Positions 31,859-44,883 of a stretch of 64,000 nt of DNA are shown in pieces (the first letter of the stretch is position 1; every line of letters begins with the position of its first letter). Source of the DNA: Pollenia angustigena (taxonomy: Eukaryota; Arthropoda; Insecta; Diptera; Polleniidae); contig OV884059.1 in assembly GCA_930367215.1 (NCBI GenBank), forward strand, positions 233,801,803-233,865,802. The letters run 5' to 3'. The position numbers were made by a program, and so were the translations under genes. The notes under the pieces were generated by a model that saw only the letters and a list, made by a program, of their open reading frames with translations, did not search any database and was not told where the DNA came from.

Positions 31859-33179
31859 AAAAAAATTTGATATCTCAACAAACGCAAAAAAACGCAGCAT
31901 GAAATTGATTATACAATCTCAAAATCAAATACTTATCAAGACGTTATTACTTTAAGCTTTAAAACATTTTAAACTTTTTTTAAAAGCTTCTCCAAAGTTG
32001 TATAAAACTTTTATTTTTTTTTTAATTGAGATAAGATCAAAATATTGATTTTTTTCACCAATAAACTATTGTATTTTAAACAACGATTATGTATTTATTA
32101 AGCACTTACTATTAATATTGTTTTCCATATCTTATTGTATTTTTCATTTGTTTTTTTATTAAAAACTAGTGTCAGGTATTGTAATAAAAAATAACACGAA
32201 ACGCGCCCCACTTAAACTGTTGATTGTATACATTGACTTTAAGAGTCGGGCGATGAACGGGTTTTTGTTATTTATAAAATAAAAATTCACTTCTATTTGC
32301 TTTAAAGTATTCTTTATCACATTACAACAAAAAAAACTACTTTTTCTAAAGTGCAGATTTTGAATTTTGGCCAAAAATATTGGCCAAATTACCTACTGTG
32401 CAATGTAGCGATATCCAACACTTATCTGATTTTATTCAACACCCAAACTGATCTATTCCAACATGTGAATAAAGAACGTTTAATCATCCAACTCACAAAT
32501 GCACAAATTATATATTTTAAACAGAAAGAAAAAACCTCGTACTAAATTTGAGTACTTAAAATAATCGAAAATGTGATAACATTCGAAAACCAATACGCGT
32601 GCATACGCGTGAGTTTATTAAAGTTTATTGTAGACACAACAGCAACATTACAAGAAGAAAAATATAGAAAGTTTTCATGTTTAAGTAGAAAAGTAAAGTA
32701 AGAAGTATTAATTCCCATATTCTATTTTTTTAAATATTTTAGTTCAATAGTTACATAAAATTTGTAAAGTAGAATGATTATGACTACGGAAAATATCAAG
32801 TACGACGCGAGATTAAACCGTCTTAGAAATTCTTAAATCAACCACACCTTGAGATTAATTTTATCTCTTCAATCCTGTTTCGGATAATTTTAAGTACGAA
32901 TTCGGGATTAAATATGGATAAGTTAAGTATTTCGCACTTGAATAATCCGTACTTGAATCAAGCGTTCTGTACTTGATTTAAGGAAATCTGTACTTACCGT
33001 ACTATTGACACCGCTTCGGCTTGGTCTAAGTACGGATGGATTGATTTGTTTTCTCAGTGTACTAAACGATGGTAATTCTACTCCGAGTTGAATGCATTTC
33101 ATTGCATAATTAGAATTTTGATTAAAATTTTAGCGTATGATTAAATCAAGCAACAAAGTGATTTCTGCAGCTCCCTGAC
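31859..33179. other. AT-rich DNA, no clear gene
   Basis: Around 32780-33060 the words AAGTACGA, GTACTTGA and AAGTACGGA recur in both orientations, suggesting an old foldback element. Nothing else can be supported. Confidence 0.4.
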
Positions 33180-34080
33180 CCTGAGTGGTCAGTCGTGTAG
33201 TCGTTTTTCATTCCCCGGTATTGTTTAATAACGCTCTGAGCAGTAGTTTTGATGCTGTAGCTGTTGTCCGCCAGGGCTACGTGCTGTCCCCTTGCTTTTG
33301 ATTATCGTGCGAGATGTGTTATAGTTCATAATGCTACTCAAGCTTATGGAGGTATCAACTGTTTTCCTAACCAACAACTCGAGAGCCACGAGTATGCAGA
33401 TTATATCTGCCTCCTTTCACACAGCTAACAGATATGGCATCTAAACTTTAATGCATCGAAACTGAGGCCATAAAAGCTGATCTTAAAATAAACGTAAATA
33501 CAGTAAACACAAACAAGTTTCGCATAGAGAACATTGAGCTAGACGAAGTCTCGTTATTTTGCTAACCTAGGCAGCATCTTAATAAACACAAAGATAAAGC
33601 GTACCGAATTCAAAAGCAAAATTAAGCATTCAGTACCCTTCGGTCAATATGCAAATCTTCTGCCATATCCAAGAACACTAAGGTTGGTATCTTTAAGCCT
33701 TTTGTCAAGTCTGTGCTCCTCTATGCATGCGAGACATGAAATATTACAGAACACAAGGTAAACTCCCTACAAGTGTTTGTTAATCGATGTCTCCGATGAG
33801 CATATGCTATACGGAACTTTGGAGACAAACAAATCAGAGGCCAATCCATATTGATATCTTGAGCCGCAAATGGCGCAAGGCTTCAGATAACACAGCTAAA
33901 TTTGTCATTGACTGGAAACGAAGAGTAGGCAGACCGTTACACACCTGGCATCGCCAACTGTACATCGAAGTCTGCCGTAGTGATCTTAGCTGGGGAGAAG
34001 TAAAATAAATATAATCAAACCGCATCGAATGGAACAGATTCTTTGTGGCCGTTTGGTTTCAGGAGGAACCACAGGACATT
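33180..34080 (+). pseudogene. RTE-type reverse transcriptase C-terminal fragment
   Basis: Plus-strand frames give AVAVVRQGYVLSP (33250), EYADYI in place of the YADD region (about 33390), KADLKINVNTVNTNKF, LGSILINTKI, and the conserved end: NQRPIHIDILSRKWR, FVIDWKRRVGRPLHTWHRQL and DLSWGEVK (33834-34005). Frame changes and stops are frequent. The lineage resembles that of the 31140-31532 fragment, but joining the two is not justified. Confidence 0.75.
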
Positions 34081-35954
34081 ATTGTTTGATATTCGTCTTA
34101 ACGGAAAATTTTATCTTCTTTTGCTATCGCATATTTTCGTTTTGTCTTCATAATATAATAAATAATACCAGAGCTTTTCTATTGAATCTTTTATGATACA
34201 AAAAGCATCAAATTATACCCCACTTGCATGTTACGTTTTCTAAAATTCTTTTAAATGTCCTTAAAAAAAATTAACCATATGTTTTATTTATTTTTGAATC
34301 TATTAATGTTGCATACTTTGTGGGTGCTTTACTACGTTCTGCTGTTGCCGATGTCGTTTAATACGCTGGCCTGATACTCATATAACAAAATTAATTTGAC
34401 TTTGTGTGTTTGTGTATGTGTCTGCGTGATGCTTATAGACACACTTTGAAATCTGCTGTTAATCTTTTGCGTGAAAATATTCCATATTTAACATTTAACG
34501 TATTTAAACATTTATTAATACATTCATCTCTAAGTCAGCCATGCTGTGGTTAGGGCTGTCATTATGATGGTGTTGTGGTTTGGTTTGGCTTGGCTTGTCT
34601 TGCGTGTGATTTTGTCCAAAGCAGTGGAACATTGTTGTAACTGTGTTGGCAGCAGTTTAAACAAGCTAAGAACAAGGATAATAAAAAGGAAATGGATGCT
34701 TTAATTCCCAGTATTAAAATGTGCTTTTCTTTTTACTGAATTTTGTTTAGCTTTTTTTTTTTTTGTCTTAAAAGAAGCTTGTCTAGGATGCGTTTTTTTA
34801 ATATTCTGTATCTGGCGCTGATTTAACGTCGCCCACCTTAAAATCATGGAAAATTGTCATCATTTAATTCCTTTTTTTTTTTTTGTTTTAATTTTTCTTC
34901 TATAAACGACAATTTTTTTATTAAAAAAAACGTCTTAACGTTAAAGTCATAAAACCAAATATATTTGTGTTTGCCGAGTTCTGTATAAATACAAACAGTC
35001 TAATTCATAAACGCTTCATTGCAGCTTTATAAGTCATTAATAAGCAAAAGTCGAAAAAAGAGCATTTATAAATGTTTAATAGCATATTAAACGTTTAATA
35101 AACGTTTCATAAATTTGAAATATTTATTGTAGCCTTTACCCTACTTTAAGCGTTTAATAAAGTGATATTTCAATGTTTTTAAAAATAAAATTTTAATTTG
35201 CATTAAAAATCAGAAATTTTTGTCCTTTTATTTATTTTAATAAAAAAGTTTAATACGCATAAAAAATTTTTTTTCTAGAAAAACGAAAACTTATGTTTGA
35301 ATTAATTTTAAATAAAAGCTGCCCGATGGACTTTTTTATTAAAAATAACGTTGGTCGCGAGATACTTATGTTTGTTCTCTGTTGAAACTTAAAGTCGTTA
35401 TAGCTTTTTGCATAAAATATAAAAAGCTTTTAAGGTTTATTTCAAATAATGTAAACCTCTTTTTTACCATTCATTACACTATGGAACATTTTTGGGATTA
35501 TTGTCTGGGGGGTGAGAAATTCCAAGTCAGGGTGATGGTACTAGGTCAGTATAGTAAAACCCTCAAAGGGTTTGGCGTTCGTATGTGTCAGTTTTTTTTT
35601 ATGACATTTAAAATATCTTGATGTTTTTTTGTTTAATATAACTCGAGAGCCACTTGTCCGATTTTGCTAAAACAAACTCAAAACAATTTAGAATTACAAT
35701 TTCTTTAATCCGTTCATATAACGTTTTTCTTTATAATCAACAGTTTTGCCGGTAAAAATAAATTTGTGGAGAATTATAATTGATAAGTGCAAAAAAATGT
35801 TCAAGCCTGGATGTATGCAGCAGATTTTATCACAAACCTGCACTGCAATTTTTGTGACTTTTTTTAAGCGATCGGTGAAAATCGTCGGACTTTTGTTTGT
35901 TATTTGAAATAATACACCCACATTCAGTGATGCCAACAGAAGGGGATTTCCCCT
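34081..35954. other. AT-rich DNA, no gene seen
   Basis: This is intron-like sequence with T runs (34749-34764, 34872-34886) and a CGTTTAATAAACGTTT palindromic patch near 35090. No frame, RNA gene or element end could be supported. Confidence 0.45.
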
Positions 35955-36190
35955 ACTAATCGTCTCCCGTACCAAAAGGGTTAACTGAAAAGAAACTGAG
36001 CGAATTGCATTGTTTAGGCTTTGCATAGAGTTGAGAGCCCAACAGCAGTCAGTCAGCCATTTTACAATATTTTGTTACAATACTCATGAATCAAATCAAA
36101 GATCTAAATAAAGACAAGCTTGTTGCTTGTACCGCAAAAAAAAATATAAATGGCTCAAGTCTATTTAATGTTAAGGGCGGCGAAATTTTA
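35955..36190 (+). pseudogene. dispersed gene-like fragment, copy 1 (lacks a 54-nt block)
   Basis: The sequence from CTAATCGTCTCCCGTACC matches 51755-52038. An ATG at 36087 opens a frame MNQIKDLNKDKLVACTA that continues KKNINGSSLFNVKGGEI. Relative to the other copy, 54 nt starting GTGATTTC and ending TTTTAGCAG are missing. The product is unrecognised. See the findings for the possible splice interpretation. Confidence 0.5.
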
Positions 36191-36229
36191 ATTTTAAAAA
36201 ATTTAGTTATTCCCAGTTTTTATTCTTGA

Positions 36230-36395
36230 TAAAAACACTTGAAATTTATTGTTGATGGGATAAGCTATTCCTATGCGCATTTCACTGGTTGCTTAGGCCA
36301 GATCATCAGGAAACTTCATCCATAAAGATTTTAGAAAAACTAAAGATATTAAACCAAATAAAACTGTTAAAGGTATACGAATTATAGCAACAGTT
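36230..36395. repeat. dispersed repeat shared with 60277-60390
   Basis: TTGCTTAGGCCAGATCATCA and the following AACTAAAGATATT...AAATAAAACTG block recur beside the tRNA-like unit at 60201-60276. Only this body part is present here. Confidence 0.6.
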
Positions 36396-36879
36396 CCACT
36401 TGTAATAATATCAATAACAAATCTGAACTTTTTTTGTGCGCTCTGAAATTTGATTGCACATTTTTAATAACTTGGAAATTGATATCCAGTTTTCTTAGTA
36501 AATTGTGAATCAATTCAAAAGTTGTGCACCGATTTCATTGAACCCTAATTTCACTTGAAATTATGTTAAGCTTAATGATTTTAGACCGAAACTGCGTGTT
36601 TTGTCGCGTCTTTATTTTTAATGAATTTTAAAAGAACAAAAAATTGGTTTATTTTCAAAATTTTCCTATTTTTCCTTCAAAAATTTAACGGTATCTCTGA
36701 AACTACAGGGCATATTAAAAAACAATGTAAGCACGGCTTTAAGATAATATTGTTGCCGAATTTCGTATTTTTTTTAAACTGAATTTGGTACACTGTTTTC
36801 AAGTTATTCCAATATGTGTAGTGAAAGTGCCTTTATTTTGGACACAACGGTATATCTCGCAAACTAGAGCTGATAGAGA
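36396..36879. other. AT-rich DNA, no gene seen
   Basis: No frame or element end could be supported. Confidence 0.4.
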
Positions 36880-37520
36880 AAAATGGAGATTAGGTTTGAA
36901 ATCAGCGACCTGAACCAAATTTCGGAGCGCAAACCTTCTGTTCCGCAGTGTAATCAATGGGACATAATTGAGGTTCAATGTCGGTAATGTGCCGAATTAT
37001 CTCATCCTTTAGTTGTTGAATTGTTCTTGGCTTGTTAACGTACACTTTTTCTCTAAATATCCCCAAAGAAAGAAGACCAACGGTGTTTAATCATATGAAA
37101 GTGACGGCCAATTAACATTGCCTCGACGTGAAGTAACATGACTATTGAATTTCTCGCGCAAAAAGCTATTGTTTCGTTGGCTGGATGGCAAGTGGCACCA
37201 TCCTGTTGGAAGCACATATCGTCCATATCCTCAATTTCTGGCCACATGAAGTCCGTTACTATCTCGCGATAGCAAACACCATTCACGGCTTGGCCGCCCT
37301 CATTTGCGAAGAATTCACTCTTTGAGGATGCATCAGCTTTTCAACAATCACTCGTGGATTCTCATTCGCACAGATGCGGCAATTCTGCTTGTTAACGAAT
37401 CCATTATGCTGACCAAAAAAAAAAAAAAATTACGAAGTGCACGAAATGCATTTTGATTTGAACGCCCATTTTCGTAAAAGGCTTCATTCAACAGTCTTAA
37501 CGCGCTGCTCTATTGTGTAT
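36880..37520 (-). pseudogene. mariner-family transposase with internal deletion
   Basis: In minus-strand order: YTIEQRVKTVE near 37515, NGFVNKQNCRI (about 37400), ENPRVIVEKLMHPQRVNSSQ (about 37340), then a frame of 77 residues with VNGVCYREIVTDFMWPEIED and CFQQDGATCHPANETIAF (37053-37286). The C-terminal VYVNKPRTIQQLKDEIIRHI follows near 37000. QDGATCH holds the second catalytic Asp. The N-terminal half is shortened by deletion and the frame breaks repeatedly. Confidence 0.75.
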
Positions 37521-37527
37521 CTCCCAA

Positions 37528-37717
37528 CACAGAAAAAAATTTTGATATTATTAATTTGTTTTATGGTGCAAATGAATATTGTCAATTAAACGTTTAATTC
37601 ACCTGATTAAAAGTTTAATTCACTTGATTAAACGTTTAATTCACTTGATTAAATTTTTAATTTAAGCTGATTTTATTTTTGATTAATGATTTTACTGGTG
37701 CAAAATTTTTTTCTGTG
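37528..37717. mobile_element. CACAGAAAAAA-type MITE
   Basis: CACAGAAAAAAATTTTG and CAAAATTTTTTTCTGTG are inverted ends. The interior has GTTTAATTCAC(C/T)TGATTAAA repeated three times. It is related to the copy at 46366-46573 (shared ACTGGTGCAAA). Confidence 0.65.
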
Positions 37718-40700
37718 AATGGTTGAATTTCCCAAAAACCAAGACAAAGAAATGTCAAATGAAGTTGGGCAAAAAACTTGGAGTAACGTGTGAATTACAA
37801 TTAACATGGTGCATTCAAGTTTGACCACCCTTTACTTAAAGCACAAATTTGTTTACATTTTCCAAACTTTCTTTACAGCAGGAAAATAAAACCCAAATTG
37901 CGGCGGGGCTCAAGGGAGTCATTGGGAACCTTCGCTCTCAACTGCATGCGGTTGAGAGTTCGAAAATAGACTTTAAAGCATCGTGTGCCTGCATGAAATA
38001 ACACCCAAAAAAATACTTAAATAACCCCCCAAAGTGTGGGTCCTTTTTTTGTATGCAATAAACTCCCAATTTTAAAACTTAATAAGCCCTTAACGAAATG
38101 AAATAACGCCCCAAGCAGAAATTAAATAACACCCTAACTTTTGCGGCTTATTTAATAACTAAAACTTCTCTGCAGAGCTGGCTTTCGGCTGGGCGCAACA
38201 ATTTTCTCCTCTATGGTATAACAAATTCCGACTCGCTAACTAAGTCTTGCGGCACCCTTTAGATGAGACTTGAACTCGTTTCACGAAATCCCATCTATAA
38301 CAACTTGCATAGTTCAATTTCTTTGAAAGTTCGATATAAATCGAGAGAAATTATCGCCGACACCAACTGCAGCATTTTTTGACAAGAGTACACAGACTCT
38401 GTTTAACGCCTTGGAATTATCTTAAGCAATTATTTTATTTTCGCCAAAATGGTAATTGGATCGGCACCATTTTTCCGATAACTACTTTAAATAAAAAAAT
38501 TCTATCAATTAATTAATAAAAAAATTGCAAACTAAAATACTTAAATTATTAATGAAGCTTTTTGATGTTTGTAAGCTTTATAGTTTTCATACTAAAACTT
38601 TTTGCTGGGTTGAACCAAAGCTTTGCTTTACAGAAGTATTTTGAGATTCTCTTGTGCTCTTTAAAGTTTAAAGCCTTTTAATGATTTCACTCATTTAAGC
38701 AGGATGAATTTAAGAGAATTTTACTCTTAAACAAAATTTTTTACATTAACTGAGCTTTGAAATCACACAAACATAACAAATAGCAACAGGTAAGCTTTAA
38801 GTAACAAACAGCTGTTTTCTAATAAAAGCTTTTTCAAAATTTAAGACTTATATTTCATTCATTCTTTTAAGTATACATACACCTTTAAAGCTTTTGGAGA
38901 GGTATTTGTTTTGGTCAAAAAAAGAACAAATGTCCTGCGTTAAGAAAAATACCGCTTAATAAACATCTGATAGGAACTTAAAGCTTTATCACACCTAAAC
39001 ACACACAAGTATTTTTTGTTTGTTTTTTTTTTTTTGTTTTTTACTATAAAGTGGTGGTTAATGATTTATTTTTGTTTTGAAAGCTTTTTTCGCGTGTTTG
39101 CGTGTGTTTAAATTCACGTATTGTTGTTGCTTATCCGTGAATTAAGCTTTTTTTCTAAGAATTTCCTCAATGACTTACTAACTGATGTTTTCATTTATTT
39201 ATCCTTGTAGTAGTGAATGTCATTGTTAACTTTACTATACCAATTTAATAAATAAAAGCTTTCGTTTGTATATGTGTTAGAGAGTGTGTATGCGTAGGTT
39301 AGGTTTTTTTGTTACTTTCCGTATGTTTTCCATTCAGTCGCAAACAACATTTTGGCGCGTGTTGACATGCTCAAACGACAAAATATATTTCGCTTATTTT
39401 TTACGTTAATTTTTTTCTTTTCTTCAAATTGTTAACAAAAAAAAAAAAAAATCATCTAAAATCTGTCTCTATACACGTTTTTAAATAAATAAAATAAAAG
39501 GAAATTTAACCTTTGTTATTGTCTAAAAAGAATAGCTACGTATGAATTTCTAAGGAATTTGAATTTGTATTTAAAGAAATTACTGAAATAAAACGTTTAA
39601 ATAAAAAATGTGAATGTGTATATTTTTTTCTTTAAATTGTTATAAATTTAAGTTGCTTATTTAAGTTGGCTTAAAGCTTTAAAACTGAAGAAACTGTTTA
39701 ACGCATTTCTAACATGTATCGTTGTTTCCGTTTCCGCTTCGCCTAACGGTATGTGTGATTATAATTGTTATTTACACCGTTAAACACAGTTACTTATCAA
39801 TTATTGCCGCTCTTGATGGTGCTTTGTGTGAAGCGTTTATCAACTTTATAGTATTTCGAAATTATTTTTATCACAACAAAAACAACAACAATAAAAGCCG
39901 TTTTATCAGTAACAAAAAAGTGCTTATGCCTGTGTGAATGTTTTCAAGTTTCAAAGTCTCTTTTTTTTTCGAACACTAAAAAACGTTGTGAGTTTGTGGA
40001 TGTTAAGATATTGTTTGTACTATTTACATTGTCAACCATTTATAACGAAACAACAACAACAAAAAAGTATTTGATCATAATCAAAACAGCAACGTCATTA
40101 TCCTTTACATACTAACAACAATAACTACAGCAAAAAAAAAAAAAAAAAACTATTCAAAAGCATTAGTTTGCGGAAAAAACTTTTTTTTGTCCTCCCACCT
40201 TCTGTTATCTTCTCCTACAAATTTTTTTTTGTTTATTAAGGACATTCTCACTTACCACTCACCTTCACTCACAGTCTACTAAGCTGCATTAGATACTGGC
40301 ACTCAGACACCCACCCATATAGTTGCCATCATCATCTATCTAACCGTTTGTTTTTGTCAGCACGCATTACAAGTATCCCGAAAAGCAGGCAACACAACTG
40401 GTGACTTGGGTTTGGTTGTGCGTTGTTAAATGTTAACGGAAATAGAAATTTAACAATGTATTTCCGCTTAATTGTTTGCTAAAAATACAATTCCTTTTTA
40501 CAATTCACTTAACAAAACAAAAAAAAAAATTAAATGAAAAAATAATAAAAAGTGTTTGTGTGTATAATTCATGGTTATTTGTTAATTGTTGTTATAATTG
40601 TTGTTGTTGCCATTATTGTTATTATTATTATTATTAAAAACAAACACATAAAATTGAGTTTGTAGCCAGAAATGGAAAAAGAGTAGCAGAGTAAAAAAAA

Positions 40701-42061
40701 GAGTCCTCAAATGTTGTGTTTACATTTGTATTTATAATGAAGAAATTATTAAATGGAAAAGTTCCTTTTCTTGTTGCTGTTGGAAAATTTCAAAGAAACA
40801 CAAACAACTGATGAGCGGGGCAAAAAATGTATAATTAAAATTAAACAAAAGTAAATAAAATGAAATGAGATTTAAATGAAAGCAAACCCAAAAACAAGTT
40901 TTAAAAAAAGGTCTTCGACATACAAAAGACCTTTTCCTGCCTCTTAAATTAATAATTCAAAAAACATAAAAAAATGAATTAATAACAAAACAGATATATT
41001 TTAAAAAGAAATTTACTCTTTATAAAAAATTAAATACAAGAAAAGTTAAAATAAAATATATTATAATAAAAGATACCACAGTGGGACAAATGAAAAAAAA
41101 AGTTTAACAAAAATTTTCAGCAAAAAAAGATTTGAATTAAAGTTTTATATAAAGAAAAAGTTTTTAACAAAAATATCTGGAAATTTTTATTAAATGAAAT
41201 AATAATAAAAACAAAATCTTCAAATATTTTAATCAAAAAAAAAAAAAAAAACAAAAAAAAAAAAAAAAAAAAAAAAATGGAAAAATAAATATTTTTGAAA
41301 AATTTTATTAGAGAAAAAATTAATCAACAAAAATATTAAATAAAGAAATTGTTAAAAGTAATTAAATAAAACAAAAATGTTTTATTCCTAAATAAATAAC
41401 AAAAATAAAAACAATTAAAACTGAAAAAAAAAAAAATAAATTTGGAAATCAAAAACTTTAAAAAATAAGAAAAGAAAAAAAAAATCCAATTTATAAGAAA
41501 ATTTCTAAAAAAAATCCCAGGTTCTCAAACAACAAAAATTAAAAGTATTCAAGAAAAATGTGTCAAAATTTAAAAAAAAAAAAAAATCAAAAATCCTTTA
41601 AAAAATAAATAAATCAATCAAAATTAATCAATCGATATTAAAAAAACTCTCAATAAAATTTTTGTAAAATTTATTTATATAAAGAAAAAATTTACACAAA
41701 AAAAATCATTTAACACAAGAAATCCCTTAAATGTTTTATATAGAAATTGTTTTAGAGATAAAAAATATTAAAAATTAAAAAAAAAAAAAAATTCTAATAA
41801 TTATTATCACTGTGTATGTGTGTTTTCTAGTAAAAGTGTTTGAGTGTGTTCCTTTTAACCAACAAAATTTAGTTGTTAATCTACTCCACTCCCTGGTTCT
41901 CATCTTTAAACAAACAATTATAGAAGAACAAGAAATTTTTAACACAAAAAGGAAAAAAACAAAAAAAAAAAAAAAACGGTAATTTAATTTACTTTATTAA
42001 CGGACAATGTCACCAAGTTTAGTTGTAAATAACTAGCAGTTATAACTGTCAAAAACATATT
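37718..42061. other. long AT-rich stretch, no gene seen
   Basis: The stretch is A/T-dominated with long poly(A) patches (41237-41277) and many AATAAA words at 40500-41800. A block at 40160-40450 is richer in CT (TCCTCCCACCTTCTG) but opens no frame. The character is that of a big intron or intergenic DNA. Confidence 0.5.
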
Positions 42062-42772
42062 AGTGGTATTCACACCGAGCTTGTTAGTTTGTTAGGCGTT
42101 AATTACTTTTTTACACGCATTTTGTTTTTGTAGATTTAAAGCGCTACCGGATTTACATTTAACAAATTAACGACACGGCACCCCTTATAAAATAGTTGTT
42201 AGTTGGTAACTCACAGTCAGCTGTTACAGTTTCTAAATAAATATAATAATATGTGATACATTTCTAAGAAAATATTTGTGTATGTTAATTAAATGAATAA
42301 ATCAGCTCTTTTACTGCGAAAGTTACCAGACTAATGGCCATTTTCTCAATGTATCGACAAACTGCCTGTTACTTAATGTCAACATAAATTTATTGGACCG
42401 AAAAACTGTCCGTTAACGATTTTGGGTTTCTCAATATACCGACAAAAAACATTGTTTTCAGCTGGCAACGCCACTCAAAATACATGTAAAAGTTGGGAGT
42501 CAGCTGATTGAATTTATCTGAACGGCAAATAAAAGGAAAATAAATAATTGGCAGATGAGTGCCGGTTAGCTTTGCGATAAAATCGAAGAAAATGAGACAT
42601 TGAGAAAACCAAATTTCTTTAATGTGCAGTTTTTCGTTGGGAAAAAAGATAATTGCCTAATGAGAAAATGGCCATAACACAGTTTTAAAAAGGGGGTGGT
42701 TCACAGTTGGTAACTTTAACAAATTAACAAACTACCGAGTAACAAATTAACAAGTTCGGTGTGAGTACCACT
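42062..42772. mobile_element. AGTGGTATTCACACCG MITE hosting another MITE
   Basis: The left end AGTGGTATTCACACCGAGCT is mirrored at the right by TTCGGTGTGAGTACCACT, with TTAACAAATTAAC words on both sides. The 342-bp MITE at 42334-42675 is inserted within. No TSD could be confirmed. Confidence 0.65.
42334..42675 (+). mobile_element. 342-bp MITE, copy 2
   Basis: It is the same orientation and the same length as copy 1 (27939-28280). It differs at scattered bases (for example CTGCCTG for CTGTCTG), with no indel over its length as far as can be seen by eye. Confidence 0.85.
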
Positions 42773-42931
42773 GTTGTTAACTGGAAGTTAAAATAACAGT
42801 TAGTTTTAACTGAACTTGGTGAAATTAGCCGTAATAGTTAGTTATTTTATTAATGATTTATTTAAAGTTGTCAATATTTTGTCGTATAAATAAATTTATT
42901 TCATTTTCAATTGATTTGTATAAAAAAAGAC

Positions 42932-43035
42932 CAGGGCCCTGTTTGCCAAAACTACAAGTTACAAACCTGCAAGTAAAATATATTTGAAACAAAAACAAAA
43001 ATTGCAAATTTGTAGTTTTGAGAAACAGGGCCCTG
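42932..43035. repeat. short foldback with CAGGGCCCTG ends
   Basis: CAGGGCCCTGTTTGCC at the left pairs with AAACAGGGCCCTG at the right. The inner arms AAAACTACAAG/TTTGTAGTTTT also pair. It is about 104 bp with no gene. Confidence 0.65.
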
Positions 43036-43340
43036 ATCTATTAGTTGCTTTAAAAATTTTTAATAGAAATTTCCGAGCATTAAATTACAGGCAATTTTAA
43101 ACACTTAACTACATCACCAGTGTTGCCAGATTCTTATTTTAAATATGCCCAAGAAATAAAATAAAATAAAAAAATTACGATTTTTCACTTCATGTCAAAG
43201 AAAAAAGAATTTCAACGAAGAAAATTCATAATTTTCCAAAAATTTTTGTTTCTAAATTTTTACTTTAAATTTGTGTGTAAATTTTTAAAATCAAACAAAA
43301 TTTAGATTGACGTCATTTACAGTTTAAAATTCAAGAAAAT

Positions 43341-43672
43341 AAGTACTTTCATAATCAGGCTTAAGTTCATCAAATTTAATTTTCATTAAATTATTTTTAT
43401 GAAGAAAGGAATTTTACAACACGAAAATTAGTTAAAATTGTTATTGATAATTTTTCATTCTTGACGTGGCTGGGGCTCGAACCCCGGCCGGCAGGTTACC
43501 ATGACATGTTTCGATCGCAACCACTCGATCTCAGATGGATTTGCCACGTCAAGAATGAAAAATTATCAATAAAAATTTTAACTAATTTTCGTGTTGTAAA
43601 ATTCCTTTCTTCATAAAAATAATTTAATGAAAATTAAATTTGATGAACTTAAGCCTGATTATGAAAGTACTT
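43341..43672. mobile_element. complete foldback element with tRNA-like core
   Basis: The arms are about 130 bp, starting AAGTACTTTCATAATCAGGC and almost perfectly inverted at the right. The central loop, read on the minus strand, has GATCGAGTGGTTGCGATCG (A-box-like, as in Ser/Leu tRNAs) and CCGGGGTTCGAGCCCC (perfect B-box/T-arm). No cloverleaf for a working tRNA is apparent. Partial relatives are at 7866, 11250 and 56356. Confidence 0.75.
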
Positions 43673-43769
43673 AAAATTTGGATTAAAAACCATAAATAGT
43701 TCAACAAAATAACCACAATACTGATTATTCAAGAAAATATTTTAAAGTTTTTGTAAAATCTTTTGGTTG

Positions 43770-43930
43770 GTTGGTTTGTTAACGTGGTAACACGCCCAAA
43801 ACTAGGCGTGCTGCAAGGAGAGTCGACAGTGACCTCGATTCGACACCACACAACTCGTCAAGAGTAGGAACCCCGGATCTAGCGTGACACTAGGGCAATA
43901 CTAAGGTGGCTAAAGCCAGCCCGTTTCCTT
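43770..43930. other. GC-richer block of unknown nature
   Basis: The stretch from GTTAACGTGGTAACACGCCC to CTAAAGCCAGCCCG is distinctly less AT-rich than its surroundings. It has ACCACACAACTCGTCAAGAG and GTGACACTAGGGCAATACTA. It opens no frame. It may be a LINE or LTR element piece. Confidence 0.35.
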
Positions 43931-44128
43931 TAGATATTTCATTTAATTTCCGAGTTTCCCTTCACGCCCAAAAAGTACGAGCATTTCAAAGAAGAAAATT
44001 TTTTATTTACAAAATACTTCTGACAACTTACTTCATTTACTTTAAGCTTTGTGTGTAAATTTTTCAATCAAAAAAAAGTAATTAAAAGTTTAAAATTCCA
44101 GAATATAATTAAAAGTTCTTGTAAAATC

Positions 44129-44645
44129 TAGGGTCTTATCACCGAATACGATATCCAGCAAAATTGATCGAAATTATTTATTTTGGTATCATGAAACTCG
44201 ATATCGAATGAAATGTATTGAATTTGAAATAATAGCATTCGATATCGAGTTACTCGACATGACATTTATCGAGTTTTTATTCGATACGTCAGTGTCTATC
44301 GTATGCAAAAAAATTCTATAGTTTATTCGATACGATACACTGAAAAAAATTTCTTCACAGATCCAATGAAATTTACATTAAAATTCAACCTATGTAACCT
44401 TTCATTGGATTAATGAAATGTTTCATAAAATCAATGAAAATTTTGCATTAGTTTAATGACAAACGTTTATTTTATCCATTTTTTCAATGAGAATTCATAA
44501 AATCAATGAAAATTTTGTCATTGATTTTATTAATCCTTCATTAATCCAATGAAAGGTTACATAGGTTGAATTTTAATGTAAATTTCATTGGATCTGTGAA
44601 GAAAATTTTTTCAGTGTAGTATCGCATGCAGTGATTAGACCCCTG
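44129..44645. mobile_element. CGATATCGAG palindromic MITE split by another MITE
   Basis: GGGTCTTATCACCGAATACGA at the left and TGCAGTGATTAGACCC at the right are the ends. The interior tracks the 27184-27418 copy until 44337, where a TA-flanked MITE (44338-44616) has inserted. Confidence 0.7.
44338..44616. mobile_element. CACTGAAAAA MITE (TA target)
   Basis: CACTGAAAAAAATTTCTTCAC is inverted at the right end (TTTTTTCAGTG). TA flanks both sides (44336-44337 and 44617-44618). The arms extend over 100 bp with AATGAAA-rich sequence. The perfect TA duplication points to a Tc1/mariner-mobilised MITE. A larger relative is at 49609-50419. Confidence 0.75.
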
Positions 44646-44883
44646 ACTCAATATTTGTTTATGGGGTCATCACAGTTCTGATTAAACGATATCGTAGCGA
44701 AGCGCTGACAGACTTATCATGTTTTCAGTTGAAAATAATTCACTGTCTTGCATTTTTTTTTCAATTCTTTACGCTCTTAATAACTGCTGAAAAGTAAAAC
44801 ATTTTGCAGGACTTTCACAACGTGACTTTCTTTAATGTCTGTTAATATATTTTCGCTATATTTTAAAATTTTTTTGCTACACA

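Noticed and set aside
43455..43550. Functional Ser/Leu-type tRNA gene
   Set aside because: A- and B-box-like words exist, but the cloverleaf does not close and the unit lies in the loop of a repeated foldback.
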